Source: Phoronis ovalis (Eukaryota; Phoronida; Phoronidae). Taken from it: DNA of 12,070 nucleotides. Positions within the stretch are counted from its first letter, which is position 1; each line of letters opens with the position of its first letter. The DNA lies in assembly GCA_028565635.1 (NCBI GenBank), contig JAOXYB010048013.1, positions 1 through 12,070 of the forward strand. The letters are read 5' to 3'. Below are positions 1-8,463 of the stretch, one piece after another. The notes beneath the pieces were generated by a model. The model did not search any database, had not been told where the DNA came from, and saw only the letters and a program-made list of their open reading frames with translations. The translations under genes and the position numbers were made by a program.

Positions 1-551
1 AGTTATAAAATAACCATTCCATATATGCATACGTAAATTAACTCCCCTTGAAAAAGTGCAAATTCCAAAATCAACAAACACATTGATGCAACTATCTCTG
101 TTGCGCTGTTAAAACACTATAACGTCAGCAAGACCTATATTTAATTTGTTTCCACTAATTAAAATATTATTAACATTTGTTGTGAAGATTAGAAGGTCTG
201 TGTGAAGCCTTTGTATACTGTCAGATTAGTTCTTTAATACTTAAGACAAGTCTGAATTTTGTTGCCGAAACTTTGCTTTTTTTGTTCAAGCAATGAAAAA
301 TTGTACAGATTGCAAATGAAAGGTTTTACCTTTTTTATTTGAGTACATGCAATTATATGCTCTGCACAAATTTTGTTAACCAATGCTAATATGGCCAGTT
401 CATTATAAAAAAAATGTCACATGTTGCATTTATATTATTTGTATTTTCTCAACTGAGATATCATTTTTCACTTTATAAATATTATCTTGTAAAAGGAGAT
501 GAGTGATCTCTGCTGAGCTCGTTTGAGCAATTATTTTGCGTTACAATTTAG
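1..551. other. AT-rich non-coding flank, no gene seen
   Basis: All frames are broken by frequent stops and nothing resembles an RNA gene. The stretch holds short A/T runs and a few scattered CpGs. It ends at a possible splice acceptor (TTTAG, 547-551) directly before the coding-like block that follows. Confidence 0.6.
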
Positions 552-728
552 TTAAAAGGTGGCGTACAAATCGCCACTTTGCTTTACAAACACAACCTTT
601 GGAGTGCATGGGCTTATGCAGTATCAAAGCACGAGGTATAACCGCACATAATACCTGAACTTGGTGACACAGGCTTTATCTGTCTTTAAATACGTGTGTA
701 CTCGATCATCTTCTACAAGCATGTCTAG

Positions 729-943
729 ACTTTACCAAAAAAAAACCCTGGAAAATTCTCATCAATCCCATCATCAATGGTTTGGCCAATGTAACAGACG
801 TCCACAAAAACAAAATCGCATACGAAATCAAGCAGCGTTTATTTCAACAAGGGTTTTGTTATAAAATATTCTATCAAGGAGCCTTTATGAAACAGAATTT
901 AACAGAAATGTTAAAGGATTTCAAACGATATAACATAACATAA
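729..943 (+). CDS. Unidentified coding-like block, possible terminal exon or gene remnant
   Basis: The frame in which TAA 941-943 is the stop is open from 668. From about 731 onward it reads like natural protein: a mix of hydrophobic and charged residues such as WKILINPIINGLANV and KIAYEIKQRLFQQGF, ending MLKDFKRYNIT. In its first half many synonymous sites end in C (ACC, CCC, CTC, ATC, GCC, GAC, GTC, CAC, TAC), unusual in such AT-rich DNA and typical of coding sequence. The overlapping frame, open up to 864, gives an N/Q/H/S/R-rich product and is probably a shadow. There is no good start codon, so this would be a 3' exon; possible acceptors are TCTAG (ending 728) and CACAG (ending 672), both with poor pyrimidine tracts. 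No clear 5' splice site lies before the stop. I do not recognise the family. A decayed gene copy is just as possible as a live exon. Confidence 0.3.
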
Positions 944-975
944 CGTAACGCAATAGAACACAACATAATACAATA
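927..975. repeat. Degenerate ATAAC-type simple repeat
   Basis: The sequence is a run of near-copies of a five-base unit (ATAAC, ATAAC, GTAAC, then GCAAT, AGAAC, ACAAC, ATAAT, ACAAT). It overlaps the stop codon of the coding-like block upstream, so that stop may come from repeat growth into older coding sequence. Confidence 0.65.
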
Positions 976-1360
976 CTAATGTTATTTTTCAAACAATGAT
1001 AAAAAAAGTTAAAACCAGCAATGATCACCGTTGCTTTATTTTGTTTTTCTGCCTACTATGTACGTATACAAAATAGGTGTCATTTGCATTTTATAAATAC
1101 TGTGGTCAACCCAGCTGCCCTGTTTATTAAAATATTAATATAAACGTAAATAATTTATACAGTGCAATGATTATCAGCAACATGAATAGGGTTGGCAAAA
1201 GTGACAAAAAACAAAACAAAAACTAAATATGCCTTGACTTTCATGTATAGTTAATATATTTTTTCGAAGAAATCCTTTTTATGTGTGTATTTCTTATTTA
1301 GAGAATTTGAAACCCTAAACGTGTAAACTTAAGAAAATGCTGGAAATAGGCTATGAGTCA
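976..1360. other. AT-rich non-coding stretch
   Basis: It contains T-rich and A-rich tracts, an ATTAAA (about 1125) that could serve as a weak poly(A) signal for the block ending at 943, and no convincing open frame. Its last bases form the pyrimidine tract of the acceptor at 1381. Confidence 0.5.
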
Positions 1361-1381
1361 TCTATTTTTTTTATTTTCCAG

Positions 1382-1531
1382 ACCTCCCTGGTTCTGATAA
1401 CGCACCCTCACGAGCGATATTTCGCAAGTTACTTTAAATCCCATTTGCACTCGGTTTCGTCTATCCCAAACTTTGCGCAACAGAAAAGTATTCAAAACCA
1501 GGGGTACAAAGTTGTCCCCGACTTTGTGTAA
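1382..1531 (+). CDS. Putative terminal coding exon, product unknown
   Basis: A strong 3' splice site (long T tract, then TTTTCCAG ending at 1381) is followed by 49 sense codons in phase 0 and a TAA at 1529-1531. G or C stands at the third position of 27 of the 49 codons, well above the surrounding one third, and the block is CpG-rich. The protein reads TSLVLITHPHERYFASY at its start and ends GYKVVPDFV. The segment LITHPHERYFASY loosely resembles the HPxER..SAY part of the PAPS 3'-phosphate-binding motif of carbohydrate sulfotransferases (Sulfotransfer_2 type), but the usual Arg just before it is Thr here, so this is only a hint. The frame stays open upstream to an ATG at 1337, but that part spans the T tract and is probably intron. 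A possible poly(A) signal AATAAA lies at 1997-2002. No partner exon was found, so a pseudogene is possible. A 5' splice-like TTT/GTAAGT at 1552 follows the stop. Confidence 0.35.
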   Translation, partial: TSLVLITHPHERYFASYFKSHLHSVSSIPNFAQQKSIQNQGYKVVPDFV

Positions 1532-1868
1532 CCTGCTTTACTAACCGGTTTGTAAGTCCCCCCTCCTGGGAATCCAGTTTCCAGATTTTTTTTGCTGTAA
1601 ATTTGACAAGTTTACCACAAGTAGTTACCTAGGAGAAAGGAATAGTCAATGTAGAAATTTGTTTTTCGAAGTATACTTTATACAATTTCAAGATTTATGC
1701 AATAGATAAAAAATGCAAAACAATCTCGTAGGAACTTGGGAGCCCACAGCCACTCCGAGGGACCCCAGAAAGAGAACGTACTGATCGCAGAAACAATATT
1801 TCGTTTTTGCGATACTCGGCTCCTTGTCATTCATTATACCTGTACGTTAACATGAGGAATTTAATACT
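1532..1868. other. Mostly non-coding, with a GC-richer patch
   Basis: Bases 1720-1850 are richer in G+C and CpG than their surroundings and stay open in several frames on both strands, so open frames there carry little information. The stretch may be a 3' UTR of the block ending at 1531, but nothing shows this directly. Confidence 0.4.
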
Positions 1869-1871
1869 TCG

Positions 1872-1927
1872 AAAATTAGATTTGACATCCTGACTTTTCA
1901 AAAAATTAAATTTGACGTCCTGATTTT
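1872..1927. repeat. 30-bp tandem duplication, two copies
   Basis: Bases 1872-1897 and 1902-1927 are repeated with a period of 30. They match at 23 of 26 sites and all three differences are transitions. The shared core is TTTGACRTCCTGA. The second copy contains TGACGTC, a full CRE-type palindrome, while the first has TGACATC. Confidence 0.85.
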
Positions 1928-2192
1928 AATATTCAGTGACAGCAATTTAAATTTTCGGATATCTTTTGTTGTTCAAATTTTCCCCAGGCCAGGTGAAATA
2001 AATTTCAAATACCTGTCCTGATTATATTTCGCAGTTAAATATTTACACTATGATTCAGAACTGTGTCCCGTTATTAGCTTTTGTGACGTTTGCGGGCAAA
2101 ACACTTAAGTTTAGTCTCGGGTCCATAAGTCTGAACAAGAAATGACAATCGTTTTGAATACTATCAATCTTTGGTTGACAGGTTATAAATAG

Positions 2193-2216
2193 AAAAAAAA
2201 AAAAATTTTTTTTTTT
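2193..2216. repeat. A13T11 homopolymer junction
   Basis: Thirteen A are followed directly by eleven T, giving a perfect 22-bp palindrome. Such stiff tracts tend to exclude nucleosomes, and this one lies about 1.1-1.3 kb upstream of the proposed transcription start. It could equally be two abutting retroposon tails, but no element is seen on either side. Confidence 0.9.
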
Positions 2217-2796
2217 GACACAACTTTAAATGTTTTTCATTTGACGAGATCTCGCCAGTTGTTTCATTTATGTGGCTACAGGTGTCACAAGTCTTAATGA
2301 CGCGCTAAAGCACCTGCACAACAGTTTTTTTTTTGCATGAACTGGGCAATATTAACTGTATTATGTTTTTTTTTTCAAGTGATAGTAGTAGTACTGGATT
2401 AAACTACACCGTTTGTTTAAGTTGTTCTGCGCTGCGCATATTTAACATTTCGTTACATTTTGTGCTGACTAAAATATTAGAAGAGAAGGCTAAGGCATAA
2501 ATCTCCCAGCTTTTAATCTGAAGGTTTAAAATTGTTTAATTGACTGTTTACGTGTCTTTTGACGGCCTCTTTCACTGAATAAAGATACTTGCGTCTATGA
2601 TATTAACCCCGGCCACGGAGTCACATAAAAGGTGCTATTGTAAAACATTAGGCCTCCCTTTGAGCATGGCTTTCAAAATTACGTTGTATAAATATAAATA
2701 AACTTTTGAAATCAATGCAAACTAAATCTGGTCTGTAAGCATCATGCTATTTGAATAACGATAAATCCCTGCTTTTGTTGGCAAGTCCGTATTAAC

Positions 2797-2814
2797 GTAC
2801 TGGTCAGCCAGTAC
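2797..2814. repeat. Short perfect inverted repeat
   Basis: GTACTGG and CCAGTAC flank a four-base centre (TCAG). The 18-bp site could bind a dimeric protein or be chance. It is not followed by a T run and does not look like a terminator. Confidence 0.6.
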
Positions 2815-3289
2815 ATTCTACTCCAAACGCAAAGAACAGTCCGCTATAAAGTTGCATTCGAAAGTGCAAAAAAATAAATTATATGAAATAAACATTCTTG
2901 CTTATTATTATTATTACGGTAACCAGGGATGGGAACACGGACTTTGACAGACTCCGGCAAATGGTACAACATGAAACGTGGGGTTCACAATGATGCAATC
3001 TTTTTGTTTAAAAGAATAAAATTTTAGTTATATACTTTTTTTTCACATGTGATATCATGTAAATATCAATTCCCCGGGTAAAATCCCGTGCACATTGTTT
3101 TCCGGGCTACTGTGCCATAGCTACTGGCGCGTTTAGAAGTACACACAGGCAACTAGTGAATAACAGCAAACTATATTACGTTTAAAAATAAAAACAAATA
3201 GCAAGATTTTTCACTTATGAATTGCAAATACATTCATGAATTCAAAAGGTACGTACATAGCCTAATTTTATTGAAAATTTCTGAGGTTT

Positions 3290-3573
3290 GGATTGTATTT
3301 TGAATCGTATTGCCTGTGATTAAGCACCTTTCTGGTCACGTGGTTTCAGTAAAAACAAGAGCTCGAGCAAGTAGTGATGTGTTTAGGTAAGTGTTCAAGA
3401 TTTATTTAAATTTTCTGTAAAGTAAGCTGACAATTTTCTTTCTGATTTAGATATATGTTTAAACAGGTAGTGAACTAAAAGTGTACAAAATTATGAAAGT
3501 ATTTTCGGTTGTTAAGTAACTTTTTGAAGTTGACGAAGTTTCTGGGACCATTAGGATTGTGTCAAGACTGAAA
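3290..3573 (+). promoter_or_regulatory. Proposed promoter and 5' leader of a plus-strand gene
   Basis: The region lies at the end of the CpG-normal domain, a few hundred bases before CpG depletion begins. It holds a CACGTG E-box (3337-3342, within GGTCACGTGG), the core bound by bHLH factors of the USF/MYC/MITF/TFEB type. It then shows a strong 5' splice site at 3387 and a strong-context ATG at 3574. There is no clear TATA box just upstream, which fits a dispersed promoter of a broadly expressed gene. No ATG occurs between 3496 and 3573, so a start site near 3500-3540 would give a clean leader. The exact start site cannot be read from sequence. Confidence 0.4.
3387..3450 (+). other. Candidate 64-bp spliceosomal intron in the 5' leader
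   Basis: TTTAG/GTAAGTG is a near-consensus 5' splice site. It is followed by GCTGAC (about 3426-3431), a good branch-point match, then a pyrimidine tract (TTTTCTTTCTGATTTAG) ending at 3450. All parts are in the right order at short-intron spacing. Alternatively the 5' site at 3387 joins a distant exon, making this stretch the start of a long first intron. An upstream ATG at 3377-3379 would end after a few codons if the short intron is removed. Confidence 0.4.
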
Positions 3574-3618
3574 ATGGCGAGCAGTGATTTGTCGAAAAGG
3601 TTAACTGCCATGTGCTAA
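3574..3618 (+). CDS. Candidate first coding exon (MASSDLSKR...)
   Basis: GAAAATGGCG has A at -3 and G at +4, a strong initiation context. The frame reads MASSDLSKR and then runs into TAA at 3616-3618 after 14 codons. A first exon could end at 3599 (AAAAG/GTTAAC) within the ninth codon, but that 5' splice site is weak: it lacks the purine at +3 and the G at +5. Position supports it, since it sits at the promoter side of the CpG transition. I do not recognise the protein from nine residues. It may equally be a short upstream frame or chance. Confidence 0.22.
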   Translation: MASSDLSKRLTAMC

Positions 3619-4880
3619 TGTATGATTGGAGTATTATAATACATAACTGGTGGCAATGCGACAGTGAAAAACAACAACACGAAAGAAGTACTTGCTTGAA
3701 ACTTTGGAGTTATTTTTTTTAGTGGATTTTTAAATAGAACATTGGGAAAGTCCCGCTGGATATCACTGTCGTCGACCCAGGCATCTAACTGACAGAGGTC
3801 AAGAGAGTGCTTTGATGTATCAACTTGAAATGAAAAATTGATTAAAAACCAAACAACTTTGTTAAAGTCGTATGCAATTGCATTAATTTAATTAAAGCTC
3901 GTTGCAGTTACTACGTCAAGGAATCACAAATTTTGTGGAATTATGCATTAAAGTAATGTGAAAATGTCCCAGAATTTTAGCAAAGGATCAATTTTACTGT
4001 GCAACAATGTTACATCAACTGGTTTAATAATAATTTTTTAATTGGCTATTCAGTTTTGTTATGAAAATAAGGGGTTGTTTCAGTGCATTACAAGTATGTG
4101 TTTTCCTTTTTTATCAACCTGTCAAAGCTGGAAATATGCAGGCATTCATTCTTCATACAATCATAATATTATTAGTAAAAGCATGAAAATCTTTTAATTT
4201 AATTGACACAAACAAGTAAGAGCTGAGAGTATATTTGGTATATTTTGGAAGTTTACCTCCACACATTTTTGTATGTGAACCAGTAAAAGTGTAAATATCC
4301 CAGATCCAACATTTCTTTTAGATTTAAGGAAAAATAGAAAAGCAGTTTTAATAGGTAAAAATTATTTTTTGATAAATAGTGGCTAGATATATAAAAAATA
4401 CATACTAAATTATTTTGGTTATAAATATGAACCTATCCATGCACCAAAAAAGATATAGACAAAAGTGTATCTAAAGTTTAGTGTTAGATCTTTGCTGTAC
4501 TGACATTCTTTCCCTTCTCAACTACAAAGATATCCCGTAGTGTGTAAATCAGAGAACCTATAGTGTTTTTATCCATCCCTTTATGTGATGTTTCAGTTTT
4601 GATAATGGACAGATAATAGCGTTGTGTGATAACTAAGTCAGCAGTTAGCTGAATGTGTTGCATGGATATTATTCGAAAGAATAGATTGCCAAATTCCTAG
4701 ACTGTTATCCACTTAGCTTGCTTATAATTTTATTAATAAATTGCTTTGCAAGGCTAGTTAACTGGGTAGACATATTTTCTTCGTTGTGTAGGCTATCGTG
4801 TGTGGTTTTCGTTCATACAAAGGTAGTGGTCATCATTAAAATTTCGCAAAAGTAGACTAAATTTAAGACTCAGTTTTTAG
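3619..4880 (+). other. Intron-like DNA where CpG depletion begins
   Basis: No coding region is seen. CpGs are still present at 3766-3773, 3869, 3900 and 3914, then absent from 3916 to 4535. A small group of CpGs (4799-4846) lies beside a good acceptor-like site ending at 4791, but no frame from there reaches the 5' splice site at 4911 unbroken. The stretch is best read as the proximal part of a long first intron. Confidence 0.5.
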
Positions 4881-4910
4881 GAACTACTGGAATTTTTATC
4901 ATTTTAGAAG
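4881..4910 (+). other. Candidate 30-nt microexon or zero-length splice point
   Basis: AAG/GTAAGTACTT at 4911 is an essentially perfect 5' splice site. Thirty bases upstream is an acceptor-like CAGTTTTTAG ending at 4880, and another TATCATTTTAG ends at 4907. The 30-nt block is open in two of three frames. The second acceptor would leave three bases, or none if the AAG itself is the acceptor, which is the layout of a recursive-splicing site. Either reading is possible; a lone cryptic 5' site is the null. Confidence 0.3.
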
Positions 4911-4911
4911 G

Positions 4912-7900
4912 TAAGTACTTGAGAGTTTTAGCTTAAAGTAAAACAAGTCTGCAATCTTAATTTATGGCCCTAAATGATTTGTCATTGCAGGTCATCAACT
5001 TGGCCCATTCTTCAAAATAAAAAATACATGTATGTATCTATAGGTTTGATTTGTGCCTTTTTAAAAATGTTTTAAATGACAAAGCATTTTTTTTTATATG
5101 CACAATTTTATATGCTAGGTGATATCTAATTCTATGATACTACATAGTTACTGAAATCAGATTGGTGGGAACATTCTAGACCTTGATGCACTGCATCTTT
5201 AAGAATTCCAAACTTCTTGAACTTGAGACTGCTGATATGAGATTCTAATTCTAAATGAATTTTTTTTATTAAAAATTCTGTTTTCCACAATCTAGGTAAA
5301 TTTCATTTAAAATGTGTCAACAAATTAATAAAAAGGACTGGAATATTGTAATGGCTGTGCTAGTTTTCTTCAGATTACTTAAAAAAGACTCTTAATGTAA
5401 TTAACCTCCCCCAAGCTGTGAATAACCAGCCAAAAATCTCATTGTTCAGCATCAAAGCACTTAAAATGTTTTTAAAATGTTAGTCACATATCTGTTATTG
5501 AACTTAAACTATATATGCTTATGTTCCTATTGTGTGAGCTCTGTGAGAGTGCAACATAGATCAAAGTGACCTTTATAGTGTCATATTTTACATTGTGAAA
5601 TAAAACAAACTGCCTACTGTTTTCACACAGTACATGTGATACTCCATCAACTTCAGGCACCTTACAGTTTGTGTAGCTACAATGTATTTTTCAAAGTGCT
5701 CAGAATTATATTTACAAATGTATTGAAATGTTAGATGTAATAAAACACAGTAGCCTGTTCTGTAGTTATTTAGGTATGAACCGTACTTCATTTTTAGGTT
5801 TCCTGTATGAATTTATATATCTCAGAAGTATTCTTTAAAGGACGTTTTTAAATCTTAAGATATTGGATCGGAAATGTATATAAAAGCATCTGTACTTATT
5901 TGTCAAGACATGCGCCAAGCACCTATTTAGTATTACATGTTTTTATGATGGAAACGTGATCATGCAACCACAGCCCATTAAAGGTCCTTTATGAATCACA
6001 GATTTATTGGAATATATCATTAGTCAAAGACACCCTTTATTCTCCTAAGCTGAAGCACATGGCCGGGCTCTGAACTACATACCCACTGTTGTTACTGTCG
6101 GAAACTGTCAAACCACCTATCCATATGTGGTGGTGAATTAGAAGGAGTAAACAGGGTTTACTAACCATTGGCTTATTAATGAATATATGGCATCTGGTTT
6201 TCTGTTCATCAGATATTAATTTGCTAAAGGTTTTTAACTGTGAACCCTTTGACTTATAAAAACTTTTAATACTTCCTGCCCAAGCCCTGTTGATCTTCAT
6301 TAACACTTGTTTTCCATTTATTGTGTATAAAAATCTTCAACAGTGCCAGAGTTCATGGCACTATCTAAACGTGGTCTACCTTTAACTATAAAACTTTCCT
6401 GTTTTTCTTCATCTAATTGGCTGTAAAAGCGAATTAGCTAATGTTAATTAAGCTGAATTCTCTAGGAGCCTATTCCGCGAAGCATATAGCCAACCATCGT
6501 GATTAACTATAGTTCAAAAACAGTTCAAAATGTGTAGTTTCTATCATAATCGAACATTTTCAAGTCACTTGTGCCCTTTCAGGTAACTTTCATTGTTGGA
6601 ATTTCTAGTTCATTATTTATCTATTTGCTGGAAGGGTATATTTTGTAGAGCATATTGATAGTGAGCTAGTGATGCAGTCGGGAATAAGAAGATTCATTGA
6701 ATCAGTCTATTTATGCAAGTGTTTTCTCCTTGCTTTAATCACCAGTTTTGTAAGAATTCATTAGAAATTGATTTCCTAAATGTACCTAGAAACTTTGATG
6801 AAAAAAGCAGATCATTTTTATAAGATCAGTTTCTAAGTTGACTTTCTAACAGACTGGACATGAAAGCTGGTAAATGTTTTTTGCGCTGAAAGTACAATTT
6901 CCTGTATATACATTTATGGCTTGTTCTTCTTTTTAAAAACATACAATATCAATGATATGATATTATCAGGTACAATTGACTTCAGTTTTTTTGCATTTAT
7001 TTTAAAAATCTGGTTATGGACGAATACTTATTTCCTCAATTTTTATTAAAAGTTGTAGAAAATGCTGAATTTATGGCCAGAAGAAAAGCGTGAATTTAAG
7101 TGTTCAAAGGAGTTATTGTATATTATTATAAAAGGTTTAATTAGCATTCTTTAAGTGATAACCTAACAAGACTTGTATTGAACCTGGCAGATGCTAAGAG
7201 GAAAGGCCTTTTGCAAGTATAGAAAGAGGATTTCCTCCTTGATCTAGGCTATCTTTATTTTAAATGCATGCAATAAACAAACAATTTCCTGTTGATTCTG
7301 TAGTAAAAGTTATATTACACCATGTTCTGTAATTAATAATTTCCTCCAGTTGATGATAAGCTAAATAATGGTGTACTTTTGGTTGAGAATGAATTTTAAC
7401 TTTTGTTTTAAGGATATGATGTTCAAACTTATGTTTAGAAAGATAGTAAATTTGTGAATAAAATGGAGCTTTTGAAGGCATATACATAAACTAGTATTAA
7501 AAGCTTCAAGGATACCTGACAGAAAATTTAGTTCCAATTTTGTGATTTATGTTTGAAAAAAGGAACGCAACCGGATTATTTCAGTGCGGATGGGAAGCAA
7601 ACGTGATGTAGCTGTAGGAGTCTATCTAATTGTTAGGGTAGTTGACCAGAAAACACCCAGTTAGCAATCTTAAAACAATAGTGTATTGAATCACTTTTGT
7701 TAGCAATTGCTTATCAAAACAGTTGACGTCAAAGGAGGTGTAATTGGAATCTAGAAGTGAGATATTTTACACCCGATTTGGTTAGCATTTTGTAGCAGGC
7801 ATGTTACTATACATATCCACAGCAAGTTTTCTATGATTCCAATTGGTGCCAGTAAAAGTTTGTTTAATATTTGATGAAATGCTTAGGACATTTTTTAAGC

Positions 7901-8252
7901 ATTCCAAATGTGGGTGCAGTTTGTAATTAAAAATAAATACATAGACTGTAGCTTTGTTATTTAAAGCATGATGGGCCATATATAATGGACAACATTTGCA
8001 TTATTTTATGCCCAATATCTTTACAGGCAAACTGAAGTGAATTGATTGATGTAGTCTGGATATTGTTTTATAAATGTTTCTGTTAAAAAATGCATGCTGA
8101 GACGTGAGCCAGTTCAAAGTTAAATATAATCTGGTTTTCCCATTTTAGTTTGAGCTTTTATAAATTGTGGTACCTTTCTACCTTGTAGTTAAAATTTAAT
8201 GTAAAAGTAGGACATATCAGATCATCCAAATTAAATCGTCCTCATAAAAGTG
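4912..8252. other. Intron-like, CpG-poor, no exon confidently seen
   Basis: All frames are broken by stops. The longest ATG-initiated frames have no splice support or coding-type codon use. The stretch holds juxtaposed AG/GT sites at 5295/5296 and 6582/6583, a 7-bp inverted repeat around ATGATA (6945-6964), and two small groups of retained CpGs (about 6430-6552 and 7566-7603). No tRNA or other RNA gene was recognised. Confidence 0.5.
6571..6588 (+). other. Candidate recursive (ratchet) splice site
   Basis: GTGCCCTTTCAG/GTAACT places a good 3' splice site directly against a fair 5' splice site. In long introns such zero-length exons allow stepwise removal. The AGGTAA hexamer occurs about nine times in the window, against about four expected by chance at this composition, so a single match is weak; the pyrimidine tract makes this one of the better ones. 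Confidence 0.25.
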
Positions 8253-8333
8253 GTGCCAAGTGTCAGTACTGATTAAAGTTTTTGTTACTGTATGGCCTGA
8301 GATGCAGAAAGTGTTAATTTGACCACTTGGCAC
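8253..8333. repeat. 10-bp inverted repeat with 61-base spacer
   Basis: GTGCCAAGTG (8253-8262) and CACTTGGCAC (8324-8333) are perfect complements. TCA/TGA pairs continue inward past a one-base bulge, and ATTAA/TTAAT inside can add five more pairs after an uneven internal loop. The length suits a small hairpin RNA, but the interrupted stem and large apical loop do not fit a typical microRNA precursor. It could be the remnant of a small inverted-repeat element. Confidence 0.6.
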
Positions 8334-8440
8334 TGGAGACAAAGGATCATTATCCTAATTTGGTCACAGGCCCTTTGCTAATAACCCCAGACTGCACCAG
8401 GTACACTATTCCCGTTTTCTTCCCCTGGTTCTTCTGCTAG

Positions 8441-8463
8441 GTTACCATTATGAAAATGGATGG
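8441..8463 (+). other. Candidate 23-nt microexon
   Basis: A very strong pyrimidine tract (8411-8438, CCCGTTTTCTTCCCCTGG then TTCTTCTGCTAG) ends in AG at 8440. Only 23 bases later comes TGG/GTGAGTTG, a strong 5' splice site at 8464. The block is open in two frames, one giving VTIMKMDG and the other, after a phase-1 5' exon, GYHYENGW. If joined to the 5' splice site at 3387 with the ATG at 3377, the second frame stays open and ends in phase 0. The pairing of two strong sites around a tiny block in CpG-poor intron-like DNA is the best exon candidate downstream of the promoter. A chance pair of splice motifs remains possible. Confidence 0.4.

Larger units (their letters stand above)
1929..3289. 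other. Intergenic-type DNA with normal CpG density
   Basis: No coding region is supported. The stretch holds the A13T11 tract, a 7-bp inverted repeat, a (TTA)5 run at 2902-2916, several AATAAA hexamers (for example 1997-2002 and 2578-2583) and a TATAAA at 2845-2850 with no sign of a start site near it. CpG frequency is close to expectation, unlike the DNA after about 3.95 kb. Confidence 0.6.

Noticed and set aside
661-864. 67-codon frame starting from TTG
   Set aside because: The N/Q/H/S/R-rich product is a shadow of the more protein-like frame ending at 943, and a TTG start is not expected in animal nuclear genes.
1688-1834. Minus-strand frame of 48 codons with a hydrophobic segment (YVLFLGSLGVAVGS)
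   Set aside because: Plus-strand frames over the same GC-richer patch look just as protein-like, the acceptor upstream has no pyrimidine tract and there is no good 5' splice site. Open frames here follow from composition.
2050-2145. 31-codon ATG frame (MIQNCVPLLAFVTF...)
   Set aside because: Too short, no splice or promoter context and no recognisable family.
2845-2850. TATAAA as a core promoter
   Set aside because: No start codon, splice donor or composition change follows within several hundred bases, and TATAAA is frequent in AT-rich DNA.
6037-6306. Minus-strand 89-codon frame, the longest ATG frame in the window
   Set aside because: No splice-site support, no recognisable domain and AT-rich codon use like its surroundings; it lies in CpG-poor intron-like DNA.
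6792-6893. C/D-box snoRNA-like layout: ACTT-TGATGA ... CTGA-AAGT
   Set aside because: The C box lacks the usual purine before TGATGA, the terminal stem is only four pairs and no guide match to rRNA could be tested. TGATGA and CTGA are common in this DNA.
8253-8333. MicroRNA precursor
   Set aside because: The stem is broken by an uneven internal loop and the apical loop is over 30 bases; a typical precursor has a near-continuous stem of 20 or more pairs.
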